Assembly (NCBI GenBank): GCA_003156795.1
Contig: PMHU01000336.1
Location: 3,968 to 9,072 of the forward strand
DNA from: Acidimicrobiaceae bacterium
GTDB lineage: Bacteria; Actinomycetota; Acidimicrobiia; Acidimicrobiales; Palsa-688
Direction of reading: 5' to 3'
DNA: 5,105 bases
This document shows positions 1 to 4,989 of this stretch, one piece after another (position 1 is the first letter of the stretch; every line of letters starts with the position of its first letter). Below the pieces are notes generated by a model. That model was not told the origin of the DNA, ran no database searches, and worked only from the letters and a program-made list of their open reading frames with translations. Made by a program: the position numbers and the translations under genes.

Positions 1-88
1 GACCCATATCCGGGTAGTCCCATTCTCGCCGCCCGGGCTTCTCGAACCTCGTCATGCCCACGCCGACCACGAACGTACGTGCTCCCAC
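1..88 (-). CDS. Lipid-transfer protein / thiolase-like enzyme, Ltp1-type (N-terminal 29 residues, cut by window edge)
   Basis: Reading leftward from a GTG at 88-86, the translation gives VVGVGMTRFEKPGRREWDYPDM at residues 7-28 as a continuous run in pieces: VVGVGMTRFEKPG, then RREWDYPDM. This is the characteristic N-terminus of the SCP-2/Ltp1-like branch of the thiolase superfamily (for example mycobacterial Ltp1). The first beta strand leads into the GxGMTxFEKPG loop. Relatives act on acyl-CoA or steroid side-chain CoA esters in the cytoplasm, as thiolases or retro-aldolases. The catalytic residues lie beyond the window, so the reaction cannot be assigned. GTG is chosen as start because a GGAGG SD lies 5 nt upstream and the homology begins just after it. 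The gene runs in the same direction as the dehydrogenase and tetR, but has its own promoter with a candidate operator. Family call fairly sure; exact function not. Confidence 0.8.
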   Translation of the reverse strand, partial: MGARTFVVGVGMTRFEKPGRREWDYPDMG

Positions 89-93
89 TTCGA

Positions 94-98
94 CCTCC
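94..98 (-). promoter_or_regulatory. Shine-Dalgarno site of the ltp-like gene
   Basis: On the minus strand GGAGG is followed by 5 nt (TCGAA) and then GTG. This fixes the start of the ltp-like gene at position 88. The in-frame TTG two codons upstream overlaps the SD itself and is unlikely to be the start. Confidence 0.6.
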
Positions 99-157
99 AA
101 GTTGTCATCACGGCCATCACATACGGCAGGCACGTCGCGCCCGGACCGTCTTCCGAA

Positions 158-186
158 ACTGTAACTCGCCCCGGGCTGAGTGTCAA
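158..186 (-). promoter_or_regulatory. Predicted sigma70-type promoter of the ltp-like gene
   Basis: On the minus strand a perfect -35 hexamer TTGACA (186-181) is separated by exactly 17 nt from TACAGT (163-158), which matches the TATAAT consensus at 4 of 6 positions. Transcription would begin near 150, leaving a leader of about 60 nt before the GTG at 88. The -35 box abuts the CGATCG-centred candidate operator at 186-200, so a bound repressor would block polymerase access. The promoter lies just downstream of the tetR stop codon, so the ltp-like gene need not depend on read-through from tetR. Confidence 0.5.
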
Positions 187-200
187 ACGATCGTTAACAT
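186..200 (+). promoter_or_regulatory. Candidate TetR operator, copy 1 (ltp-like promoter)
   Basis: The plus strand reads AACGATCGTTAACAT. The first ten bases are a perfect palindrome, AACGATCGTT, with a non-palindromic AACAT flank. The element matches the one at 2660-2674 at 13 of 15 positions in the same plus-strand orientation. It overlaps the -35 box of the ltp-like promoter by one base and contains the TAA stop of tetR (194-196). Palindromes of this size are typical TetR-family operators. Assignment to the neighbouring regulator is inference from position and recurrence. Confidence 0.5.
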
Positions 201-1390
201 GAGTGGGAGCCCAGGCACCAGGCGAGAACCAGCGGAACGAAACGATTCGGGTCGCCTGGGCACTGGGCCAGTTGGTTCATCAGTGGCATCACCCCGCCGG
301 CCAGGACTCGGGCGGCTCCGTCATCGAGTTCCGGGCGAAGCTCGCGCATCACCGTCACCCACGTACCGAGCACGTCACCGCGGCGTCGGGCGAACCGCGG
401 CCGATCGGAAACGGGAATCGCGGCTCCTTCTCGGCTGGTGACGACGATCAGATCACCGTTGTCGTGGGCGACTTCGAGGTAGGAGGCCGCCAACCGTTCG
501 AGTGCGTCCGCCGCCGATTCGGCCGCCCCGAGGGACTCGTGGATCCCGGTGACGACGCGGGCACCCGCCTGCTCGTAGGCGTCGACGAGGATGGCGGCCT
601 TGGTGTCGTAGTAGAAGTAGACCGTAGGCCCGGAAATGCCGACGGCAGCGCCGATCTCGTCGATACCGACGCCGTCGAACCCGCGCTCACGAAACAGCCC
701 CAACGCTTGGACCAGGATTTCGTGGCGCCGCGTCGGTGGCGGCGCCCAGCTCCCCCGATTCGAGGTGGCGGCCGACGCAGGACCGTCCGGTGCCTGCAGA
801 ACCGCCATCATCGCCTCGACGAGCAGCGCTTCCAGTTGCGGCCCTCGGGTCAGCGGCGGGCGGATGGCGACGGCGCTCATGGCGGACAGCACGGCCATCT
901 GACGGGTTGCGATGGCACCGTCCTGGAGGCCTGGATTGGCCGCACGGACGGATCGGCGCCAAGCCCGGTAGAGGGGCCGCTCGAGTCGGGCCAGCTGCTC
1001 CCGGGCTACGCCACTCAGACGGTGTCGCTCCCGGATGTAGGTAGCGAGGTTGGCCGGGGAGTCCAGCGCCACCCCGACCGTGTTGGCCACCAACCATCCG
1101 ATCCCTTTGCTCACGCCGGCGCCGTCGACGGCGAACGCGGTGACGGTCTCCATTATTACGGCGGCGAGGATGGCATCCTTGCTCTTGAAATGACGGTAGA
1201 TCGCCGGTCCGCTGATGCCGACCTGGGCACCGATGTCGTCGATCCCGGTAGCTGCGAACCCTCGGGTCGCAAATAGCTCCGCAGCCGCCGACACGATCTG
1301 CGCCTTGCGGCCACGGGGCCGGCGACCGACCGTATCGGCAGTGCTGGCACTAGAGAGCGTTGCGGGCACCCCATCAGTCACCGCGCTCAC
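194..1390 (-). CDS. Tandem TetR transcriptional regulator (two TetR domains in one chain, Mce3R-like architecture)
   Basis: Predicted cytoplasmic DNA-binding repressor of 398 residues, about twice the length of an ordinary TetR protein. The first helix-turn-helix spans about residues 27-75 (ATRGF, then VGISGPAIYRHFKSK). The second spans about residues 221-268 (RERGF, then VGISGPTVYFYYDTK). Residues 41-75 and 234-268 align without gaps with 20 of 35 identical, so the protein is an internal duplication. Each DNA-binding unit is followed by a helical stretch of the size of a TetR ligand/dimerisation domain, and a Pro/Ala-rich linker lies near 201-220. Mycobacterial Mce3R has this two-domain form and controls lipid-metabolism genes. 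The start is GTG at 1390, with an in-frame stop upstream, no in-frame ATG nearby and only a weak SD; the GTG at codon 4 is an alternative. It lies 38 nt behind the broken dehydrogenase in the same direction, so co-transcription is likely. Ligand unknown; by context perhaps an acyl-CoA. Confidence 0.9.
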   Translation of the reverse strand: MSAVTDGVPATLSSASTADTVGRRPRGRKAQIVSAAAELFATRGFAATGIDDIGAQVGISGPAIYRHFKSKDAILAAVIMETVTAFAVDGAGVSKGIGWLVANTVGVALDSPANLATYIRERHRLSGVAREQLARLERPLYRAWRRSVRAANPGLQDGAIATRQMAVLSAMSAVAIRPPLTRGPQLEALLVEAMMAVLQAPDGPASAATSNRGSWAPPPTRRHEILVQALGLFRERGFDGVGIDEIGAAVGISGPTVYFYYDTKAAILVDAYEQAGARVVTGIHESLGAAESAADALERLAASYLEVAHDNGDLIVVTSREGAAIPVSDRPRFARRRGDVLGTWVTVMRELRPELDDGAARVLAGGVMPLMNQLAQCPGDPNRFVPLVLAWCLGSHSC

Positions 1391-1406
1391 CGCCCGGCGT
1401 GGCGCA

Positions 1407-1423
1407 GCCCGAGGTCATCGGGC
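1407..1423 (-). other. GC-rich hairpin between the dehydrogenase and tetR
   Basis: GCCCGA and TCGGGC form a perfect 6-bp stem around a 5-nt loop, extendable by one G-T wobble on the minus strand. It sits between the dehydrogenase stop (1429) and the tetR start (1390). No T-run follows in the direction of transcription, so it is not a convincing intrinsic terminator. It could damp read-through or stabilise an mRNA end, or be chance in GC-rich DNA. Confidence 0.3.
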
Positions 1424-1428
1424 CCCCT

Positions 1429-1986
1429 TCATGACGGCCGGGGCTCCCGGGGCAGTCCGAGAGCCCTCTCGGCGATGATGTTGCGCTGGATCTCGTCGGT
1501 TCCGCCCGCGACCCGGTAGCCGGGCACGCCGTTGAGGAACTCGGTCCAAGCGAAGGTGCCCCACTCGCCGGTGTCGGCCGAGAAGCGGGGCCCGAGCAGC
1601 TCGGCGGCCAGGTCGGCCATCTCACGTATGGCTTCGGTCCACGCCAGCTTGCCGATGGAGCCCTCCGGACCGGGCACGCCGCCGGCCTTCACCGCGGCCG
1701 TCACGCGTCGACGGGTGAGGGCCCGGAGCTTCCCGTTGGCGTATATCGCGGCGAGGCGCTGGCGGATCACCGGATCTTGGTCCCGACCGACAAAGCGCGC
1801 CGTGAGCACCAGCCGGTCGAAGAGGTCGCCGCCTCCGCCGCCTCCGCCGCCCGAGGCGGCCGCCCGCTCGAATCCCAGGGTCGTGATGGCGACCGACCAG
1901 CCTGCTCCCACCGATCCGAGTCGCCCAGAGTCCGCGACCCGAACTCCGGTGAAGAAGACCTCGTTGAACGATGAGCCGCCGCTCAT
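1429..1986 (-). CDS. Acyl-CoA dehydrogenase, C-terminal part (frameshifted half of a FadE-type gene)
   Basis: These 185 residues continue the acyl-CoA dehydrogenase whose N-terminal half lies just upstream. They open with MSGGSSFNEVFFTGVRV, normally an internal segment (RPLRQM-[ST]GG-FNEVFF) in the last strands of the middle beta domain. The C-terminal helical domain follows and ends in GGTDEIQRNIIAERALGLP (residues 161-179), the family's closing signature. The usual EGT glutamate is replaced by Gly (GGT). The Glu in GFER (residue 40) sits where isovaleryl-CoA and long-chain dehydrogenases carry their catalytic base, so activity need not be lost for that reason. An eight-glycine run lies at residues 46-53. 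The ATG lies in the ATGA overlap and is a Met conserved inside the intact family, so it is not a natural gene start. The product is either made by re-initiation or frameshifting, or not made at all. Confidence 0.85.
   Translation of the reverse strand: MSGGSSFNEVFFTGVRVADSGRLGSVGAGWSVAITTLGFERAAASGGGGGGGGDLFDRLVLTARFVGRDQDPVIRQRLAAIYANGKLRALTRRRVTAAVKAGGVPGPEGSIGKLAWTEAIREMADLAAELLGPRFSADTGEWGTFAWTEFLNGVPGYRVAGGTDEIQRNIIAERALGLPREPRPS
1828..1851 (-). repeat. In-frame GGC/GGA microsatellite encoding eight glycines
   Basis: The coding strand carries a 9-bp unit GGCGGCGGA repeated 2.67 times, giving eight consecutive Gly codons at residues 46-53 of the dehydrogenase C-terminal part. The tract follows the GFER helix and precedes DLFDRLVLTAR, so it probably forms a flexible loop between helices. 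Short glycine-rich loops at this place are plausible in the family. The repeat is prone to length change in steps of three or nine bases, which would keep the frame. Confidence 0.75.
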
Positions 1987-2657
1987 TTGCCGCAGCGGGG
2001 GACCTCAACACCCGGCGCGTCCATCGGGAGGACGAAGGCGGTGAGCCCCTGATGCCTGGGAGCGGAAGGGTCGGTGCGGCAGATGATGTATCCGAAGTCG
2101 GCGTACCGGGCGCCAGAGGTCCAGACCTTCTGTCCGTCGATCACCCAGGTATCACCGTCGCGAACGGCCTTGGTCGATAGCCCGGCCAGGTCCGATCCTG
2201 CTCCGGGTTCGGAAAACAGCTGGCACCACATCTCGTCGGTGCGCCGCATGGGGCGCAGATAGCGGAGCTTCTGCTCGTCGGTACCGACCGAGAGGATGGT
2301 AGGTGCGACCAGGTTCATGGTGATGCCTACGGCCTCGTGGCCCGTAGGGGTGACGAAGTCGGACTCCAGCCGGGCGAACGCCTGATCGTGGGCCCGGGTC
2401 AGCCCGGCCCCGCCGTGCTCCACCGGCCAGGCGATAGATCCGTAACCGCCGTCGGACTTCAAGGCCTGCCAACGGCGAACTTCGTCGATGTGGTCCCGCT
2501 CGCCTTCGAAGGTCAAATTCTTGAAAAGGGCCACGTCGTCGGGTCCCTCGCCCCAGCGCAGGTCCTCGGCAGGTGGGCGCCGGGGGGCGTGTCCCTCCAG
2601 CCAGTCGGTAGCTCTGTCAACGTACCGCTCGCGGCCTGGCGGATCTCCGTCACTCAT
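1983..2657 (-). CDS. Acyl-CoA dehydrogenase, N-terminal part (FadE-type; ends early at a frameshift)
   Basis: FAD-dependent acyl-CoA dehydrogenases make the trans-2,3 double bond in the first oxidative step of beta-oxidation. This 224-residue piece has the N-terminal helical domain (about 1-138) and most of the middle beta domain. The flavin/substrate-binding signature is MWCQLFSEPGAGSDLAGL (143-160), and VIDGQKVWTSGA follows (172-183). It runs on to VLPMDAPGVEV (209-219), then PRCGK and a stop. Homologues read GVEVRPLRQM-[ST]GG at this point. The other frame supplies PLRQM followed by the rest of the enzyme, so the two pieces are one gene of about 409 codons, a normal family length. The ATG at 2657 has no SD and a leaderless start is likely. 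The gene is divergent from the acyl-CoA ligase across 37 bp, and tetR follows it. Confidence 0.85.
   Translation of the reverse strand: MSDGDPPGRERYVDRATDWLEGHAPRRPPAEDLRWGEGPDDVALFKNLTFEGERDHIDEVRRWQALKSDGGYGSIAWPVEHGGAGLTRAHDQAFARLESDFVTPTGHEAVGITMNLVAPTILSVGTDEQKLRYLRPMRRTDEMWCQLFSEPGAGSDLAGLSTKAVRDGDTWVIDGQKVWTSGARYADFGYIICRTDPSAPRHQGLTAFVLPMDAPGVEVPRCGK
1997..2001 (-). other. Frameshift site (C5 run) in the acyl-CoA dehydrogenase gene
   Basis: On the coding strand GAG-GTC is followed by four more C (five C in all) and then GCTGCGGCAAATGAGC. The upstream frame reads P-R-C-G-K-stop. The -1 frame reads P-P-L-R-Q-M-S-G-G, matching the family. Adding one base, or a -1 slip of the CCC codon on C-CCC-CGC, restores a protein of normal length. 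The upstream TGA and the next frame's ATG overlap as ATGA (1983-1986). A true mutation, a read or assembly error, and recoding all fit the sequence. Confidence 0.75.
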
Positions 2658-2659
2658 CT

Positions 2660-2674
2660 AGCGATCGTTTACAT
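2660..2674 (+). promoter_or_regulatory. Candidate TetR operator, copy 2 (dehydrogenase/ligase divergent gap)
   Basis: The plus strand reads AGCGATCGTTTACAT. It differs from copy 1 at 186-200 at only two of 15 positions and shares the CGATCG core and the ACAT flank. It fills almost half of the 37-bp gap between two divergent genes, so one bound repressor could silence both. It overlaps the likely -10 region of the dehydrogenase promoter. Confidence 0.5.
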
Positions 2675-2693
2675 ATCTGCACGCGTCTGTCAA
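2664..2693 (-). promoter_or_regulatory. Possible leaderless promoter of the acyl-CoA dehydrogenase
   Basis: A perfect TTGACA lies on the minus strand at 2693-2688. With an 18-nt spacer the -10 would be AACGAT (2669-2664), which keeps only the A at the second and the T at the sixth position among the most conserved bases. This places +1 exactly at the A of the dehydrogenase ATG (2657). No SD precedes that ATG. The -35 box ends one base before the ligase ATG, on the other strand. The -10 match is weak and the call is tentative. No convincing rightward -10 for the ligase was found. Confidence 0.35.
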
Positions 2694-2694
2694 G

Positions 2695-4359
2695 ATGGAG
2701 ACGGTGGAGAACAATCTATGGACCCTCTTCGAAGCCGTAGCCGAAGCGGTGCCCGATCGAGATGCCATCGTGTGGCGCCAACGGCGTTCGAGCTACCGGA
2801 CCGTCCACGACCGGGCCCGAAGGCTGGCCGCGGTCCTCACCATTCACGGGCTTGGCGTCCGAGCCGATCGAAGCGACCTGTCGGCTTGGGAAGCAGGCCA
2901 AGACCTCGTCGGCCTGTACCTCCTCAATGGTCCCGAGTTCCTCGAAGCCAACCTCGGTGGCTACGCCGCGAGGACGGCACCTTTCAACGTCAACTACCGC
3001 TACGTAGCCGACGAGCTGGCCTACTTGCTCGACGACGCCGGGGCGGCGGCGGTCGTTTACCACGCCCGGTTCGCCCCCGTCCTCGCTGAGGTGCTCCCCC
3101 GCTTGAGGCGCACGCCCCTCCTACTGCAGGTCGCGGACGAGAGCGGCGAGGCGCTCCTGCCTGACGCGCTCGACTACGAGCAGGCGCTCGCTCAAGCCGA
3201 CCCCGGCATCGTCCCCGACCGCCACTCACCCGACGACCTGTACGTGCTCTACACGGGCGGCACCACGGGAATGCCCAAGGGCACATTGTGGCGCCAGGCC
3301 GACATCTGGATGTCCGCCCTGGGTGGTGACCTGCTCGGCGCCGACCTCGACGTCGAGGCCATGGCCGCGGCTGCGGCGGCGGGTCCCGAACAGCGAACCC
3401 TTCCGAACGCGCCGTTCATGCACGGCGCGGCCCAGTGGGTGGCCCTTCGGGCCCTCCTCACGGGCGGGACGGTCGTGGTCAATGGCATCGTCGACCGCCT
3501 CGACCCAGTCGACGTGTGGCAGACCATTGGGCGCGAGCGAGTCGGCGCCACCCTGTTCGTCGGCGAAGCCTTCGCCCGGCCCCTGATCGCCGAGCTCGAA
3601 CGGGGGACGTACGACACCAGTTCGCTCGCCTTGATCGCCGTCGGCGGAGCCGTCACCTCGCCTGAGACCAAGACTCGCGTGCTGGCGCAGATTCCCCAAG
3701 TGCTCATCGCCGACCTAGCCGGCTCCTCGGAAACCGGAAGCGCGTTGAGCCAGCTGAGCACGGCCGGATCCAAGCCGGAGGCGGGGGTCTTCGCGCCGAA
3801 CCCTGATGTCGCCGTCCTCGACGTCGATCTGAGCCGCCGCCTGGAACCGGGCGAGGACTCCATCGGATGGTTCGCCAAGGCCGGCCGTATCCCGCTCGGC
3901 TACCTCGGCGACCAGGCCAAGACCGAGCGCACCTTCCCGACCGTCGACGGCAGGCGTTGGTCGGTACCGGGGGATCGGGCGCGTCTTCGCCAGGACGGGA
4001 TGGTCGAACTGCTCGGCCGCGACTCGGTGACGATCAACTCTGGCGGGGAAAAGATCTTCGCCGAAGAGGTCGAGGCCGCCATCCTTACCCACCCGGCGGT
4101 GCTGGACGCCATCGTCGTCGGCCGCCCCAGCGAACGGTGGGGCCAGGAAGTCGTGGCGGTCGTCCAAATCACCGGTGATGTCGCCGCCAGCGACGACGAC
4201 ATCATCAACGCGGCCTCGGCCCGCATCGCCCGCTACAAGCTACCCAAGGCCGTCGTGCGGGTTCCGCTGGTGATCAGGAGCCCTGCGGGCAAGGCCGACT
4301 ACTCGTGGGCTCGCCGAGTCGCACTCGACGACGTAGCCAGTCAGACCCCGATCTCGTGA
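2695..4359 (+). CDS. AMP-forming acyl-CoA synthetase (FadD19-like ANL-superfamily ligase)
   Basis: Cytoplasmic enzyme that activates a carboxylic acid with ATP, through an acyl-adenylate, to its CoA thioester. The 554-residue chain has the full ANL motif set: P-loop YTGGTTGMPKG (186-196), DLAGSSETG (340-348), GYLGD (402-406), VPGD with the ribose-binding Asp (D427), the hinge region LLGRDSVTINSGGEKIF (about 439-455), and the C-terminal catalytic Lys in RSPAGKADY (K533). The length and the segments FNVNYRY, NAPFMHGAAQW and SPAGKADYSWA place it near mycobacterial FadD19, a steroid side-chain CoA ligase of about 548 residues, but the substrate cannot be read from sequence. A short insertion (RSDLSAWEAGQ, about 60-70) precedes GLYLLNGPEFLEA, as I recall for this subfamily. 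The ATG at 2695 has no SD; leaderless initiation is plausible. GTG at 2704 is a weaker alternative. Intact, divergent from the dehydrogenase, and sharing its candidate operator. Confidence 0.92.
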   Translation: METVENNLWTLFEAVAEAVPDRDAIVWRQRRSSYRTVHDRARRLAAVLTIHGLGVRADRSDLSAWEAGQDLVGLYLLNGPEFLEANLGGYAARTAPFNVNYRYVADELAYLLDDAGAAAVVYHARFAPVLAEVLPRLRRTPLLLQVADESGEALLPDALDYEQALAQADPGIVPDRHSPDDLYVLYTGGTTGMPKGTLWRQADIWMSALGGDLLGADLDVEAMAAAAAAGPEQRTLPNAPFMHGAAQWVALRALLTGGTVVVNGIVDRLDPVDVWQTIGRERVGATLFVGEAFARPLIAELERGTYDTSSLALIAVGGAVTSPETKTRVLAQIPQVLIADLAGSSETGSALSQLSTAGSKPEAGVFAPNPDVAVLDVDLSRRLEPGEDSIGWFAKAGRIPLGYLGDQAKTERTFPTVDGRRWSVPGDRARLRQDGMVELLGRDSVTINSGGEKIFAEEVEAAILTHPAVLDAIVVGRPSERWGQEVVAVVQITGDVAASDDDIINAASARIARYKLPKAVVRVPLVIRSPAGKADYSWARRVALDDVASQTPIS

Positions 4360-4370
4360 GCAAAGCCAGG

Positions 4371-4378
4371 AAAGGAGG
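4371..4378 (+). promoter_or_regulatory. Strong Shine-Dalgarno ahead of a 14-codon ORF
   Basis: AAAGGAGG lies 12 nt after the ligase stop and 7 nt before an ATG at 4386. It is the strongest ribosome-binding site in the window and stands before a very short reading frame. An ATG at 4381 is too close to it (2 nt) to be the intended start. Confidence 0.5.
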
Positions 4379-4385
4379 CGATGCC

Positions 4386-4430
4386 ATGCGCGGCAGCAAG
4401 ACCTACCTCGATCGAGCTCAGTTCCTCTGA
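4386..4430 (+). CDS. 14-residue ORF behind the ligase; small peptide or remnant of a lost gene
   Basis: The frame reads MRGSKTYLDRAQFL and then TGA. It follows the ligase stop by 26 nt and has a near-ideal SD, as expected for the next gene of a rightward operon. I do not recognise the peptide. Reading past the TGA gives only 14 more codons before another stop, so a single stop mutation does not hide a long gene. The convergent methyltransferase ends five bases further on. Likely explanations are a gene 5' end left after a rearrangement brought in the methyltransferase, or a genuine micropeptide. Translation is uncertain. Confidence 0.3.
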   Translation: MRGSKTYLDRAQFL

Positions 4431-4436
4431 ACGCTC
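4414..4436. terminator. Weak hairpin between convergent genes
   Basis: GAGCTCAG pairs with CTGA-(AC)-GCTC, giving 4+4 bp with a 2-nt bulge and a TTCCT loop. It lies between the ends of the rightward ligase operon and the leftward methyltransferase, where a two-way terminator would be expected. There is no T-run on either side and the stem overlaps the end of the 14-codon ORF, so support is poor. Confidence 0.2.
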
Positions 4437-4989
4437 ATCGTCGGTGGACTGAGACTGCGTACCGACTCTCGTTGAGGAAGGGCTCGCGGTCCCAAGTAGA
4501 CCAACGATCGGCGAGGGTCAAGCCCGCGGCCCGGCAGACGGACTCGTAATCGTCGAGTCGATAGTCACCATCGAGTTGGAACCCCGCAACCATCGCCCCG
4601 CCGGAGACGAGGTGGGCGGCGCACGCCGCAACCAGGGCAGAGCGAGTCGCCGGAGGGCAGAACAACGGCACGTTGCCGGCCAGGACGACCACGTCGAAGA
4701 GGCGACCTAGGGCGATCGTCGCCAAGTCGGCCTCCACCCACTCCAATCCGGGCGCCCGCCGCCTGGCTTCGGCGAGCATCGACGCGTCGACATCGACGCC
4801 GACGACGTCGACGCCGCGTCGAGCCAGTTCGATGGCGACTCGACCGGTGCCGCACCCGCCGTCCAGGACCGACGCCGGGCTCATCGACAAGACCAGGGAA
4901 GCCTCGCCATGGACGTCCCTCCCCTGCCCGGCCAGGGCATCGAATTTGGCCGGGTAAGACCTGCCGTCGAAGTTGGACACGGCAGACAT
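4435..4989 (-). CDS. Class I SAM-dependent methyltransferase
   Basis: Predicted cytoplasmic enzyme of 184 residues with the Rossmann-like fold of small-molecule methyltransferases (Methyltransf_25-like). Motif I is VLDGGCGTG (41-49), binding S-adenosylmethionine. The acidic end of strand 2 lies in VVGVDVD (D66/D68), followed by SMLAEARRRAP. EAD (86-88) is the adenine-contacting post-motif, and FDVVVLAGNVPLF (98-110) is the strand-4 motif. The remaining strands end in RYAVSVHRR, a normal finish, so the gene appears complete. The usual motif-I form is DLGCGTG; here the Leu is Gly. The ATG at 4989 has a poor SD, and GTG at codon 4 is an alternative. It converges on the ligase operon. Acceptor substrate and link to the lipid genes unknown. 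Confidence 0.85.
   Translation of the reverse strand: MSAVSNFDGRSYPAKFDALAGQGRDVHGEASLVLSMSPASVLDGGCGTGRVAIELARRGVDVVGVDVDASMLAEARRRAPGLEWVEADLATIALGRLFDVVVLAGNVPLFCPPATRSALVAACAAHLVSGGAMVAGFQLDGDYRLDDYESVCRAAGLTLADRWSTWDREPFLNESRYAVSVHRR

Noticed and set aside
53..109. Short minus-strand ORF (ATG, 18 codons) overlapping the ltp-like start in another frame
   Set aside because: It has no SD and ends inside the ltp-like gene. The GTG with GGAGG at 5 nt and the family match is a better start. A leader-peptide role cannot be supported.
79..441. Plus-strand open frame (120 codons) at the left edge
   Set aside because: It overlaps the ltp-like start, the promoter/operator and the tetR 3' end on the opposite strand, with no coding features.
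203..1276. Long plus-strand open frame (357 codons) opposite tetR
   Set aside because: It is antisense to a well-supported two-domain TetR gene, shows no family motifs and has low-complexity Gly/Arg/Asp-rich composition typical of shadow frames in GC-rich DNA.
1532..2044. Plus-strand open frame (170 codons) opposite the dehydrogenase C-terminal part
   Set aside because: It is an antisense shadow. Its run of prolines is just the complement of the glycine repeat.
2337..3089. Plus-strand open frame (250 codons) crossing the divergent gap
   Set aside because: It runs antisense through the dehydrogenase, across the operator and out of frame into the ligase. Its Arg/Pro-rich tail has no family features.
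3249..3878. Minus-strand open frame (209 codons) inside the ligase gene
   Set aside because: The ligase frame carries all ANL motifs in order; the antisense frame has none.
4409..4717. Further CGATCG hexamers (for example near 4409, 4505 and 4712) as extra operator copies
   Set aside because: They lie in coding or gene-end DNA and lack the shared A-N-CGATCGTT-N-ACAT context, as expected for a common 6-mer in GC-rich sequence.
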